Positions 43,526-52,685 of a stretch of DNA of 64,000 bases are shown piece by piece. Position numbers and translations under genes: made by a program. Where the stretch lies: positions 372,001 through 436,000 of the forward strand of contig NZ_WKRD01000002.1 in NCBI RefSeq assembly GCF_009680455.1, given 5' to 3'. Within the stretch, counting starts at the first letter, position 1; each line of letters begins with the position of its first letter. Below the pieces are notes generated by a model. That model had not been told where the DNA came from and searched no databases. It saw nothing but the letters and a program-made list of their open reading frames with translations. The stretch comes from Lachnospira eligens. GTDB lineage: Bacteria; Bacillota; Clostridia; Lachnospirales; Lachnospiraceae.

Positions 43526-43772
43526 TATATATTAGCTCAGATTTCGGCTATGTCCGTGTGCGGTATACGCTTGAATATGACAAGCTGTGCAGGAGTTAAT
43601 GCCACCATCTGCATAAGTTCAGTGCGTGAAAGCACGTCCAAACGAAGTGCGCTTGATTTCACGCACTGTAATAGACTTTGCAGATGGCGGCATTTACTCA
43701 TGCTAAGCGAAGTCATCCTGAAAGCACATGCCGCACACAGACATAGCCGAAATCTGAGTTTCCTATATATTA
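43526..43772. mobile_element. ~230-bp palindromic element (MITE-like) with 9-bp direct repeats
   Basis: Almost the whole segment 43535-43763 is one imperfect palindrome: CTCAGATTTCGGCTATG... (from 43536) is mirrored by ...CATAGCCGAAATCTGAG (to 43758), and inner blocks such as CCATCTGCA/TGCAGATGG and GTGCGTGAAA/TTTCACGCAC also pair, with a small apical loop near 43650. The direct repeat TATATATTA flanks it at 43526-43534 and 43764-43772. No protein is encoded. This fits a non-autonomous miniature inverted-repeat element with a target duplication; the repeat is AT-rich, so chance is possible. If transcribed, it would form a very long hairpin RNA. Confidence 0.75.
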
Positions 43773-43874
43773 TTTACCATAAATATCACTTTTTGCCAAG
43801 CGGGGTTTACTTATGTACAATCCTGGGCTACAATGTATTTGTATATTTTATTAATCGGAGGAATTATCTCTATA

Positions 43875-45269
43875 ATGAAAAAGCAATTTTTAAAAGGATT
43901 ACTTATAAAGATAGCCAGCGCGGCATCTGCCACTGTTTTGGTGTTCTCAGCTTTTGCAGCAGATACACAGGCCGCAGCATACAGCAAAGTCTACAGCGAG
44001 ACAGACACAACCAGCACAGAGGCTGTATGGCCGGACGCACCTGATGTTAACTCAAGCAGCTGCATTCTTATTGATGCTGATACAGGTTCCATTCTTTTCG
44101 AGAGGAACTCTCATGAAAAATGTTATCCAGCCAGCACAACTAAGATTTTAACAGGACTCCTTACTATTGAGAACTGCAATATGGACGATGTTGTAACATT
44201 TTCACAGTCAGCTGCTAACTCAATTAATGTATATGAGGATGCCAACTTAAGTTCAAAAGCAGGCGAGCAATTTACTGTCAACCAGCTTCTTCACGGACTT
44301 CTGCTGTATTCTGCCAACGAGATGGCTTATGCCCTCGGTGAACATGTGGCTGGCTCAATAGATGCATTTGTCGATATGATGAATGCCAAGGCAAAAGAAC
44401 TTGGTGCTTTGAATACACATTTTGCCAATGCAAGCGGATTATATAATACCAACCACTACACAACGGCATATGATATGGCAATGATTGCAAGAGGGTGCTA
44501 TAACAATGCTTCTTTTGTCAGCATTGATTCAACTGCCGATGCATATGTAATTCCTGCAACTAACATGTCTGCACAGCGTACAATAAGACACCGACACAAG
44601 ATGTTAAAGGGTCGTGCCTACTATTATGAATACTGCAAGGGTGGCAAAACAGGATATACTGATGAATCACAGAATACACTTGTTACATTTGCAGAAAAAG
44701 ACGGTATGCGTCTTATATGCGTTGTATTTAAGGAAGCCACAGATGAGATAAGATATGTTGATACAAGAACCCTTTTTGACTGGGGATTTGCCAATTTCCA
44801 GAAATCAACAACAACCGGAAGCCAGCTCGGAGCAATGTTCTCTAATGACAACTATTACAACTCGGCTGTTTTCTCAACTCTTTCACTAAACTTTGGACTA
44901 AATGCTTCATTTATCACAATACCTAATAAAAGTTCATTGTCAAATGTATCAATGACGGTTGATGATAATTATGACATGACCAATGAGAATGGTGTTATGA
45001 CAACACATCTTAAGTTCTTATACAATGATAATACTGTCGGCACAACTACACTTAATATATCTGCTGCCGGAACAGATACCGGAAGCCTGCTGCCATACAT
45101 TAATAATGATGTTTCATCATCTTATAAACCGAAAACATGTATCAGAATTAATATATGGATACTTGTTGGAATTGGTGCCGTTATTCTTTTTATCATCTAC
45201 ATTATTGAAGAACGGGCAAGAAGAAAAAGACAGAGAAGACACTATAACAGAAGAAGACGCAGATTATAG
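43875..45269 (+). CDS. dacA: D-alanyl-D-alanine carboxypeptidase (PBP5/DacA type)
   Basis: 464 aa serine peptidase trimming peptidoglycan pentapeptides. Signal peptide (about 1-35, ending AADTQAAA), then the penicillin-binding motifs SxxK in PASTTKILTG, SxN in YSANEMAY and KTG in GGKTGYTDES; C-terminal membrane anchor (about 425-447) with an Arg/Lys-rich tail. ATG 43875 starts MKKQFLKG; GGAGG is 13 bases away, longer than usual. The longer frame from 43833 has no site and a worse signal. Stop overlaps the terminator shared with fliS. Confidence 0.93.
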   Translation: MKKQFLKGLLIKIASAASATVLVFSAFAADTQAAAYSKVYSETDTTSTEAVWPDAPDVNSSSCILIDADTGSILFERNSHEKCYPASTTKILTGLLTIENCNMDDVVTFSQSAANSINVYEDANLSSKAGEQFTVNQLLHGLLLYSANEMAYALGEHVAGSIDAFVDMMNAKAKELGALNTHFANASGLYNTNHYTTAYDMAMIARGCYNNASFVSIDSTADAYVIPATNMSAQRTIRHRHKMLKGRAYYYEYCKGGKTGYTDESQNTLVTFAEKDGMRLICVVFKEATDEIRYVDTRTLFDWGFANFQKSTTTGSQLGAMFSNDNYYNSAVFSTLSLNFGLNASFITIPNKSSLSNVSMTVDDNYDMTNENGVMTTHLKFLYNDNTVGTTTLNISAAGTDTGSLLPYINNDVSSSYKPKTCIRINIWILVGIGAVILFIIYIIEERARRKRQRRHYNRRRRRL

Positions 45270-45312
45270 AAAACAGAGGATTCGGAGCTAAACCCTGAAT
45301 CCTCTGTTTTCT
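45268..45312. terminator. Bidirectional terminator between dacA and fliS
   Basis: Perfect 16-bp stem, AGAAAACAGAGGATTC (45268-45283) / GAATCCTCTGTTTTCT (45297-45312), 13-nt loop. It starts inside the dacA stop codon and its far arm lies within the last nine codons of fliS. Confidence 0.85.
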
Positions 45313-45758
45313 ATATTATCAGTTTGTGTTTCATTACTAATTCCACCTTTTGAATATGTAAGGCCTGAATATACAGCCTGTGTATTCTTCATAAGCGGCT
45401 CAGAATCATCCTGTTTACTAACCTCATAAAAGGATGCCCTGAGTTTCTTTAAAAGCCCTGTAATTCTGTTAATCTCATTATTATCAAGACTTACAGATGC
45501 TGATATAAGTGACCTCTTCATATGATTATATATTACAAAAAGATTAGCTGATATCTCATACTGCATATCAAGTCCGCATATAAGCTGGTCTATAACCTTC
45601 TGCGCCATATATATATTATTATGTGCCTGCTCAGCACTATCACTCTCACATGCATCATTAAGATATTCTATAGCCATATCATACAGAATCACAACAAGCT
45701 GTGATGCTGTAGCCTGTGTAATTCTATACTGAAATGTCTTAATTGTTTCTTTAGTCAT
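45288..45758 (-). CDS. fliS: FliS-like flagellar export chaperone
   Basis: 156 aa. FliS fold signature: QYRITQATASQLVVILYDMAIEYLNDA near residues 10-36, then amphipathic helices. It holds flagellin unfolded before export by the flagellar type III system. Follows flagellin by 36 bp in the same direction and ends at the bidirectional terminator. Confidence 0.88.
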   Translation of the reverse strand: MTKETIKTFQYRITQATASQLVVILYDMAIEYLNDACESDSAEQAHNNIYMAQKVIDQLICGLDMQYEISANLFVIYNHMKRSLISASVSLDNNEINRITGLLKKLRASFYEVSKQDDSEPLMKNTQAVYSGLTYSKGGISNETQTDNIENRGFRV

Positions 45759-45793
45759 AGCATCCCTTTCCTATATAACCATTGAATCTTAAA

Positions 45794-47341
45794 CTACTGT
45801 AATAACTGTAATACCTGTGAAGGTCTTTCATTAGCCTGTGCAAGTATTGACGTAGCTGCCTGTGTAAGAACTGTTTCAGAAGTATAAGTAGTCATCTCTT
45901 CTGACATATCAGTATCTATCATTGTTGATAATGACTTGGTAAGGTTCTCACTTGAAACCTCAAGGTTATTAGTTGTATGATCAAATCTGTTCTCGTATGC
46001 ACCGATTCTTGAACGTATTTTATTAGTCTTATTAATAGCTTCATCTACAGTAGATATCGCCCTTGATGCTGTATACTGAGTCATGACATTCATATGCTCC
46101 GTGCCAAGTGAATACGTTGTTATTGCCGGAATATCAATAACAATAACCTGATCCTGATTAGCACCTACATGTATGCTCATAGTTCCAACGTCTGTGACTT
46201 CCTGACTTATAGTTCTCGCTGTACCTGCACCTGCAGCTGACTGTCCATCATTGTTACTATCGTCAAATACAGTACCTGCCGCATTACCCGGAACATCCAT
46301 TGAAAACTCTTTGTTATTAACATCTGTTACTGTAATTACAGTTCCCTTTGTTGAAAGAATTGCCGAATCAGCAAACCCAATTCGCTTCCCATCATCTCCT
46401 GTAGCAATCTCTGCCTTAACATCGCTTCCTTCTACATATATACCATCTTGTGTTGCTGCCTGTGGCATTCCCAAAATATCTGCAAGCTCTGCATTATCAC
46501 ATGTTATATTCATCTTCTGGTCACTTCCATACTGGTTAGTCATAATAACAAGTGTTGAACCAGCATAATCGGCTGTTGGCACATAACCTGCATAATCAGT
46601 ACCATTAGCTGCTGTATCATTATTAAGGTCTTTAACTGTAAATGCAGAACCACCTGTGATGTTAACTCCGTCAATAATCTTTCCCATCACCTTATCAAGT
46701 GTATCACCTTCGGAAATGCTTATCTTGTAACCGTTTATGCTTATTGTTCCTTCCTGTTCTTTTGTTATAGAAGCTGTTGATGACATAGTAATACTTCCTG
46801 CTCCTACCGCTATAGCCTGTCTTGCGTCCTCAGTAACAGTTATTCCATATACACCTGCTGTATAGCTGTCAGATACAGAAAGCTGATTAACTCCCTGAAG
46901 GTCTGAATATACTCTTCTTGAAAGATTACCGTTAATAAGAGACTGTGTATTGAATTCTGTCTGATCAGATATTCTGTCAATCTCATTATTAATCTGTTCT
47001 ATCTCTTTCTGTATAGCTTCTCTTTCATCATCTGAATTAACATCATTAGCAGCCTGAACGCTAAGCTCCTTTAATCTTGTGAGCATACTCTGGATTTCGG
47101 TAATTGCGCCTTCTGCTGTATTCAAAACAGAAACTCCATCTGCTGTATTATTCTGGGCCTGACTAAGACCTCTTATCTGTGCTCTCATCTTTTCAGAAAT
47201 AGCACAGCCGGCAGCATCGTCCTTAGATCCATTTATCTTGTATCCTGATGATAATCTTTCAATTGATGTTGACAGATTATTCTGTGATTTCTGTAATGCA
47301 TTGTTGGCAACAATCGCTGCCACATTAGTTCCTATTCTCAT
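45794..47341 (-). CDS. hag: Flagellin
   Basis: 515 aa. D0/D1 regions are typical: MRIGTNVAAIVANNAL and LSSGYKINGSKDDAAGCAISEKM at the N-terminus, LKELSVQAANDVNSDDERE in D1, and a C-terminal helix with ...LTQAATSILAQANERPSQVLQLLQ. The middle (about 160-400) is variable surface sequence. The TLR5-contact stretch LTRLKELSVQ keeps the Arg and Leu of the Salmonella epitope but has Thr for Gln. Preceded by a sigma-28 promoter at 47385-47412 and followed by fliS. Confidence 0.96.
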   Translation of the reverse strand: MRIGTNVAAIVANNALQKSQNNLSTSIERLSSGYKINGSKDDAAGCAISEKMRAQIRGLSQAQNNTADGVSVLNTAEGAITEIQSMLTRLKELSVQAANDVNSDDEREAIQKEIEQINNEIDRISDQTEFNTQSLINGNLSRRVYSDLQGVNQLSVSDSYTAGVYGITVTEDARQAIAVGAGSITMSSTASITKEQEGTISINGYKISISEGDTLDKVMGKIIDGVNITGGSAFTVKDLNNDTAANGTDYAGYVPTADYAGSTLVIMTNQYGSDQKMNITCDNAELADILGMPQAATQDGIYVEGSDVKAEIATGDDGKRIGFADSAILSTKGTVITVTDVNNKEFSMDVPGNAAGTVFDDSNNDGQSAAGAGTARTISQEVTDVGTMSIHVGANQDQVIVIDIPAITTYSLGTEHMNVMTQYTASRAISTVDEAINKTNKIRSRIGAYENRFDHTTNNLEVSSENLTKSLSTMIDTDMSEEMTTYTSETVLTQAATSILAQANERPSQVLQLLQ

Positions 47342-47384
47342 ATCTTAACCTTTCTGTCTGTCCAATTTACCTGTTCATGCTCTA

Positions 47385-47412
47385 TATATCGGACTTTCTG
47401 TGCAAATCTTTA
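47385..47412 (-). promoter_or_regulatory. Sigma-28 (SigD-type) promoter of flagellin
   Basis: Minus strand TAAA (47412-47409), 16-bp spacer, CCGATATA (47392-47385). The TAA of the -35 element is the stop codon of the upstream 986-aa gene. Confidence 0.85.
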
Positions 47413-50370
47413 GCCTGCAAGCAGTTTTACAATCTGTGCTGCAATTTCATACAGCTTATCTGTTGCCACACTGTCAGCCGCTGCTTCATAAGTCACATAT
47501 GGCACGTCTGACGATTTTGTAATGTTGACGGTCACATTTGTAAATCCAAATCCTTCTTTTAAATTTTCTTCCATATCCTCAAGAAGCTGGCTTCCTTCAT
47601 CTGAAACTGCTGTGTCACTGACAATGTACATACCAAGACTTTCTCTGTCAGCCTTAGCCTCAACAGAAACTTTTCCTAATACGCTGCTTAGCATGTTTAC
47701 AGATATACGACCTTTATTGTCGTCATCCTGAACCAATGTAAGTTTCAGCATACCTGTACTTCCTGAGTCTGTTATATACGGTATTCTGTAATCATGCCTT
47801 AATGCCAGATTCTTAATATATCCGATTGTTCTGTCCTTAAGTCTTAAATCCAGAAATCCCTCGTAATTGACATCTATCTGTGTATCAAGGTCTCCTGCTT
47901 TGGAAAGAACCTCCTGAAGTTCTTCCTCTGTCTCATCTTTCATTTCTTCATACATAAGTGACAGTTTTTCTTTATGTCCGATTTTTTCAATCGAATCCCT
48001 TGCATAATCACGTGTTGTCTTAACACCTCTGATATCCGGGAACTGTCCGGATTCTAAAAATGCTTTAACAGCCTGTATGTTACCACTGTTTATTTCTGTA
48101 TCTGCATTTCTTATCTGCCTCAATATATCAGCTCCTGCCTGCACTGCTGCCTGCTGTTCCTTAAGATATTCCTCATAATATTGTTCCTCGGCTGCCGCAT
48201 CATAGTTATCCTCTAACTGTTCAATAAACATTTCAACGGACTGTTCTCCGATTCCGGATGAGTTATCCACATTCTTTAATGTATTCGGGGTAACTAATCC
48301 ACCATTTGCCATGAATAATGCACTGTAATAGTTAGCAATTCCGCTTACCTCTGCCATTCCTGTATTCTCATCAATAACAGCGTCCATGTCATAATGCTTT
48401 CTTGAATTATATGCAGTCATAAGATTATTCATAGTGACCTCAGCTCCCTGCTTAATCAGCGCACCTGCTGCCACTCCGGCATCTCTGGTGAATATATTCA
48501 TCATCTGGTATATTCCTATAAACTGCTTTCTCTGCTCTTTAGTAATACCATTGGTACGGTCAAGCTTATAAAGAAACTTTGAAAACTTCTCCTCATTATC
48601 CTTAGATGCCTTATCATTAGCCTCTGTAAGATATTCGTTGACTTCCTCAATTGAAGCATTCATTGGATTTACTCCGTCTTTTATCATATTAAGAACTGTC
48701 TCTGGTTTCATATTCTTAATAAGATTATTAATCATTGCATTAACAGATTTGACTATCTCTACATTTTCCTTTGTCATATCCATGTTATTAGCAGCCAGTA
48801 CCTTTATTGCTTCCTTGTCCTCATCAGTTCCCTCAAGTCCAAGCTCCCTAATAATATCATCCGCACTTCCCTGTACTGCCTTCTTTAATGAATCACCCAA
48901 ATCGCCTCTTATCTGAGTTCCGACTGCCTCATAAGTTTCATTCATCTTGTCAAACATACTGGCAAATACACGCGCAGGATTTCTTACTATCTCATTCAAT
49001 GTCTTTCTTGCTTCAAGAACATCTGTATATGCAATCTGCGCTTCTTCATACATTTCATCCGCCTGTTCATATTCCATAAGCATTGAATTAAGCTCATCTA
49101 TCGGAGTTGTAAGAATAGAAATGTTATTCTTAACTAGATATATAGACGCATTTGCACTCATAAGAACCCTTGCTGTTACAAGCGTGTCATACGCCTTATC
49201 TGCTGCCTGCTGTACATCAGATGCCTGATTCCTAACTTCACTATTTCCTGTGCTTACTGTTGCTGCACTGTATTCAATTCTGAAGCTTCTTGCATCCATC
49301 TCCAGCTTAAGGCTTGCTATTGTAAATGTTTCCCCTTTTGATACCACATTTGCAGCATCTGAATACTCTGCCCTGTTAATAGTATCAAGAGCTGTCCTTA
49401 TATCATCAATTGGCGAACCTGTAACGAGCGTATTCTCTGCCTTCTCTCCAAGCTTCATGTTATCAAGTATCTTATTAAGCATTTCATCAGGGTCAGCCTG
49501 AATCTTTTCAATATCTATCGCATCAAGCTGTGCCTTATATTCAAGATTTTCTTTAGTAACAGGAATCTGTGCATCAATAAATGCTCTTGCATCCGCAAGT
49601 GTATTATCATTAACCTCAAGTCCTGACGAAGCAATTATCTTCTCAATTCCCGGCCTTAAAGCCTCAAAATCAGCGTCAGATATTGCATTTACACACCTTC
49701 CTATTGTAACGCCATCTGCACTGATACTTGATGAAGTTGCCGCCTGTGCCTGATATATTCCAGCAATTGAAGGCTCAATACCATTAGCAACCATGTAATT
49801 CTTTGTGTTCTCTGATAATGGCTTTAACTCTTTACTCTTTTCAAGTGTGCCTTTAACCTCAGCAACACTTTCATCATTGACAGCTATATCTGCTCCCTGC
49901 ATACGGCTCTCGACACTTGCCGCTGTTGCTGCACTTCCAGTCACACTCTCAATCTTATCCTTAGAAACTGCTGTGCCATAATTAACATAATCATCAGAGT
50001 GCATCGCAAGTTCAATCTTAATTTTCTCAATAATATTAACCATATCATCTGGTGTAGCATCTGTAAGATTAAAGCCGTCCTCATCTAATTTTACCGCATC
50101 AGCACCTGATAACTTCATCATCAATGCCTTAAGGCTTATCTTTGCACTGGAAGCACTCGCCATAATCTGGCTCTTTACATCATCTGCCTCCTTAAGAAGT
50201 CCCTCATATGTATTGTCAGTTGCAGCTGTCACACTGCCAGAGATTACCACTCCTGCAAATGAGCCTGCCACACCTTCACTTTTAACTGCCTTATTTTCTT
50301 TATAATTAATAGATGTTCCCTGTGCCGCAACATCTTTATTAAAATTCGCGCCTGAAACTGTATATGTCAT
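47410..50370 (-). CDS. Large flagellar-locus protein, DUF6240-like, possible FliK-type hook-length control
   Basis: 986 aa, mostly helical, Ala/Glu/Asp-rich, no signal peptide or membrane segment. The C-terminal region (about 840-986) contains a compact alpha/beta domain (YEGFLDLRLKDRTIGYIKNLAL..., TGMLKLTLVQDDDNKGRISVNMLSS..., ending LYEIAAQIVKLLAG) similar in pattern to the FliK C-terminal domain (small beta strands, then a long helix). Family recall: DUF6240 in Lachnospiraceae. It directly precedes flagellin. A flagellar export or hook-length role is inferred, not shown. Confidence 0.6.
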   Translation of the reverse strand: MTYTVSGANFNKDVAAQGTSINYKENKAVKSEGVAGSFAGVVISGSVTAATDNTYEGLLKEADDVKSQIMASASSAKISLKALMMKLSGADAVKLDEDGFNLTDATPDDMVNIIEKIKIELAMHSDDYVNYGTAVSKDKIESVTGSAATAASVESRMQGADIAVNDESVAEVKGTLEKSKELKPLSENTKNYMVANGIEPSIAGIYQAQAATSSSISADGVTIGRCVNAISDADFEALRPGIEKIIASSGLEVNDNTLADARAFIDAQIPVTKENLEYKAQLDAIDIEKIQADPDEMLNKILDNMKLGEKAENTLVTGSPIDDIRTALDTINRAEYSDAANVVSKGETFTIASLKLEMDARSFRIEYSAATVSTGNSEVRNQASDVQQAADKAYDTLVTARVLMSANASIYLVKNNISILTTPIDELNSMLMEYEQADEMYEEAQIAYTDVLEARKTLNEIVRNPARVFASMFDKMNETYEAVGTQIRGDLGDSLKKAVQGSADDIIRELGLEGTDEDKEAIKVLAANNMDMTKENVEIVKSVNAMINNLIKNMKPETVLNMIKDGVNPMNASIEEVNEYLTEANDKASKDNEEKFSKFLYKLDRTNGITKEQRKQFIGIYQMMNIFTRDAGVAAGALIKQGAEVTMNNLMTAYNSRKHYDMDAVIDENTGMAEVSGIANYYSALFMANGGLVTPNTLKNVDNSSGIGEQSVEMFIEQLEDNYDAAAEEQYYEEYLKEQQAAVQAGADILRQIRNADTEINSGNIQAVKAFLESGQFPDIRGVKTTRDYARDSIEKIGHKEKLSLMYEEMKDETEEELQEVLSKAGDLDTQIDVNYEGFLDLRLKDRTIGYIKNLALRHDYRIPYITDSGSTGMLKLTLVQDDDNKGRISVNMLSSVLGKVSVEAKADRESLGMYIVSDTAVSDEGSQLLEDMEENLKEGFGFTNVTVNITKSSDVPYVTYEAAADSVATDKLYEIAAQIVKLLAG

Positions 50371-50477
50371 ATTCTGCTGCCTTTCTTATTTACTATCTGA
50401 AACAATCACTCATTGTCATATAATAAATATTTCGGCAGATATGGTGGGATAATTGAGAGATATATTATAGCAAATAA

Positions 50478-50526
50478 AAAGGAAGCTAATTCAGAATTAA
50501 TAAAAATCCAAACCAGCTCCCTTTCT
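50478..50526 (-). terminator. Terminator after glgB
   Basis: Minus strand AAAGGGAGCTGGTT pairs with AATTAGCTTCCTTT (wobbles), followed by TTTATTT. Confidence 0.7.
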
Positions 50527-50539
50527 CTATATTATTCTC

Positions 50540-52471
50540 CTATATCTTCGTAGCATGAACCTTAGAAACATCACCGTTAAACTCATACACAGCTATTCCA
50601 TACTTATGTAAGTCAATAAGCAATGACTGCGGATATCCATCACAATCTCCCTTAACGGCTGTAAGAGTCTTCTTCTGGTCAGCTTCATTATCTCCAAGAA
50701 CCAGCTTATACTTAGTCTTGAACGGAACTCCTATTCTGAAGCTGTCTCTTTCAACTGGTGTAAAATTAAGTACAAAGAGAAGATTCTTCTTTCCATCCGG
50801 ACTGATTCTCATAAACGATAAAACGCTATTATCTTTATCATTGGCATTAATCCATCTGAATCCTTCACTGCTGTAATCAGTAGCATACAGACATGGATAA
50901 TTCTTATTAAGCTTCAGACACTTCTTCGTAAAATCCTTAAGTTCTGTATGACTTTCATCCTCTAACAGATACCAGTCAAGAGCACGCTTCTCACTCCACT
51001 CATTCCACTGACCAAATTCCTGTCCCATGAATAAAAGCTTCTTGCCAGGATGTCCACACATATATGCATATGCCAGCTTAAGATTCTTGAACTTATCCTC
51101 CCTGTCACCAGGCATTTTACCAAGCATAGAACACTTAAGATGTACAACCTCATCATGTGAAAGCACAAGAATGAAATTCTCGCTGTAAGCATACATCAAT
51201 GAAAACGTCATCTTGCTATGATTAAACTTTCTGAAATATGGATCAAGCTTCATATATTCAAGGAAATCATGCATCCAGCCCATATTCCACTTAAATGTAA
51301 AGCCAAGACATTCCCCATTGTCAGGATCACCACTTACCATAGGCCATGCTGTTGACTCCTCAGCTATAGTTATTGCCTGTGGGAATCTCTTCTTTAACAT
51401 GCTGTTAAAATGCTTTAAAAAGCTGATTGCTTCGAGATTACCGTTGTCACCATATTTGTTAGGAACCCAGTTTCCTTCTGTCCTTCCGTAATCCAGATAC
51501 AGCATTGAAGCAACAGCATCAACTCTTAAACCATCAATATGGAACTTGTCCACCCAGAACATTCCATTAGCAATAAGGAAGTTAGACACTTCATTCTTGG
51601 AATAATCAAATACCTTCGTTCCCCAGTCAGGATGCTCTCCCTTTCTAGGGTCTGCATACTCATATACACAGCTTCCATCGAAATTAGCAAGTCCATGTGC
51701 ATCCTTTGGAAAATGTGCCGGTACCCAGTCAAGAATTACACCAATTCCTTTTTCATGCATATAATCTACAAAATACATGAAATCCTTAGGTGTTCCGTAT
51801 CTTGCTGTAGGTGCATAATAACCAGTTACCTGATATCCCCATGATCCATCATATGGATACTCTGCAATTCCCATAAGTTCAATATGTGTGTATCCCATAT
51901 CTGTTACATATTTTGCAAGCTCAGGTGCCAATTCTCTATATGTATAAAATCCGTCCTCTGTTCCATCATCTTTCTTCTTCCATGAGCCAAGATGACATTC
52001 ATATATAGAAAGAGGTGCTTTAAGATGATTCTCTGTCTTCTTCTTCTCAACCCATTCAGAATCTTTCCATTCATAACCTGAAAGATCGGCAACTATTGAT
52101 GCTGTCTCTGGTCTTAACTGTGCCTGATTAGCATATGGATCTGCCTTGTAAAGAGCCTCTCCACTCTGGGAAATAATAAGGAACTTATACATATCCCCTG
52201 CTTTAGCTCCTGGTATGAACAAATCATATATTCCACCATCTGAAATCTTCTTCATATCATAACCATATGCATTCCAGTTATTAAACTCACCTATAACATA
52301 GACTTCCCTTGCAGCAGGTGCCCACACAGCAAAATACACACCTTCTTTTCCGTCTTTTACTCCAACATGCGCACCCATTTTGTTATATATCTCATAATGA
52401 GTTCCCTGTCCAAAAAGATATGCATCCACTTCTGTGATTGCCAGCTGCTCGTATTTTTGCATATTCTTCAT
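50540..52471 (-). CDS. glgB: 1,4-alpha-glucan (glycogen) branching enzyme
   Basis: 643 aa, GH13 enzyme making alpha-1,6 branches in glycogen. N-terminal CBM48 (about 30-125, with VYFAVWAPAAREVYVIGEFNNW), then the (beta/alpha)8 domain: catalytic Asp in GLRVDAVAS, Glu in TIAEESTAW, transition-state Asp in LSHDEVV. ATG at 52471 has GGAGG five bases upstream; the in-frame ATG at 52483 would contain it. Single gene with its own terminator; no other glg genes nearby. Confidence 0.96.
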   Translation of the reverse strand: MKNMQKYEQLAITEVDAYLFGQGTHYEIYNKMGAHVGVKDGKEGVYFAVWAPAAREVYVIGEFNNWNAYGYDMKKISDGGIYDLFIPGAKAGDMYKFLIISQSGEALYKADPYANQAQLRPETASIVADLSGYEWKDSEWVEKKKTENHLKAPLSIYECHLGSWKKKDDGTEDGFYTYRELAPELAKYVTDMGYTHIELMGIAEYPYDGSWGYQVTGYYAPTARYGTPKDFMYFVDYMHEKGIGVILDWVPAHFPKDAHGLANFDGSCVYEYADPRKGEHPDWGTKVFDYSKNEVSNFLIANGMFWVDKFHIDGLRVDAVASMLYLDYGRTEGNWVPNKYGDNGNLEAISFLKHFNSMLKKRFPQAITIAEESTAWPMVSGDPDNGECLGFTFKWNMGWMHDFLEYMKLDPYFRKFNHSKMTFSLMYAYSENFILVLSHDEVVHLKCSMLGKMPGDREDKFKNLKLAYAYMCGHPGKKLLFMGQEFGQWNEWSEKRALDWYLLEDESHTELKDFTKKCLKLNKNYPCLYATDYSSEGFRWINANDKDNSVLSFMRISPDGKKNLLFVLNFTPVERDSFRIGVPFKTKYKLVLGDNEADQKKTLTAVKGDCDGYPQSLLIDLHKYGIAVYEFNGDVSKVHATKI

Positions 52472-52685
52472 AAAATCCTCCATTATATTATTATCCTACA
52501 CGATACTCATGGGTCCCCTCAGATTATCCCATTAATTAATAGTATATTACCACATTAGCAAATTAATTACTACATTTCATTAGCAAAAAAAATGTTCATT
52601 TCACATATATTATGTTATACTGTAAATCGCATTGAAATAAATGCTTTATATAAGTTAGAAAGATGAAAAGGAGTATTAAATTCTT

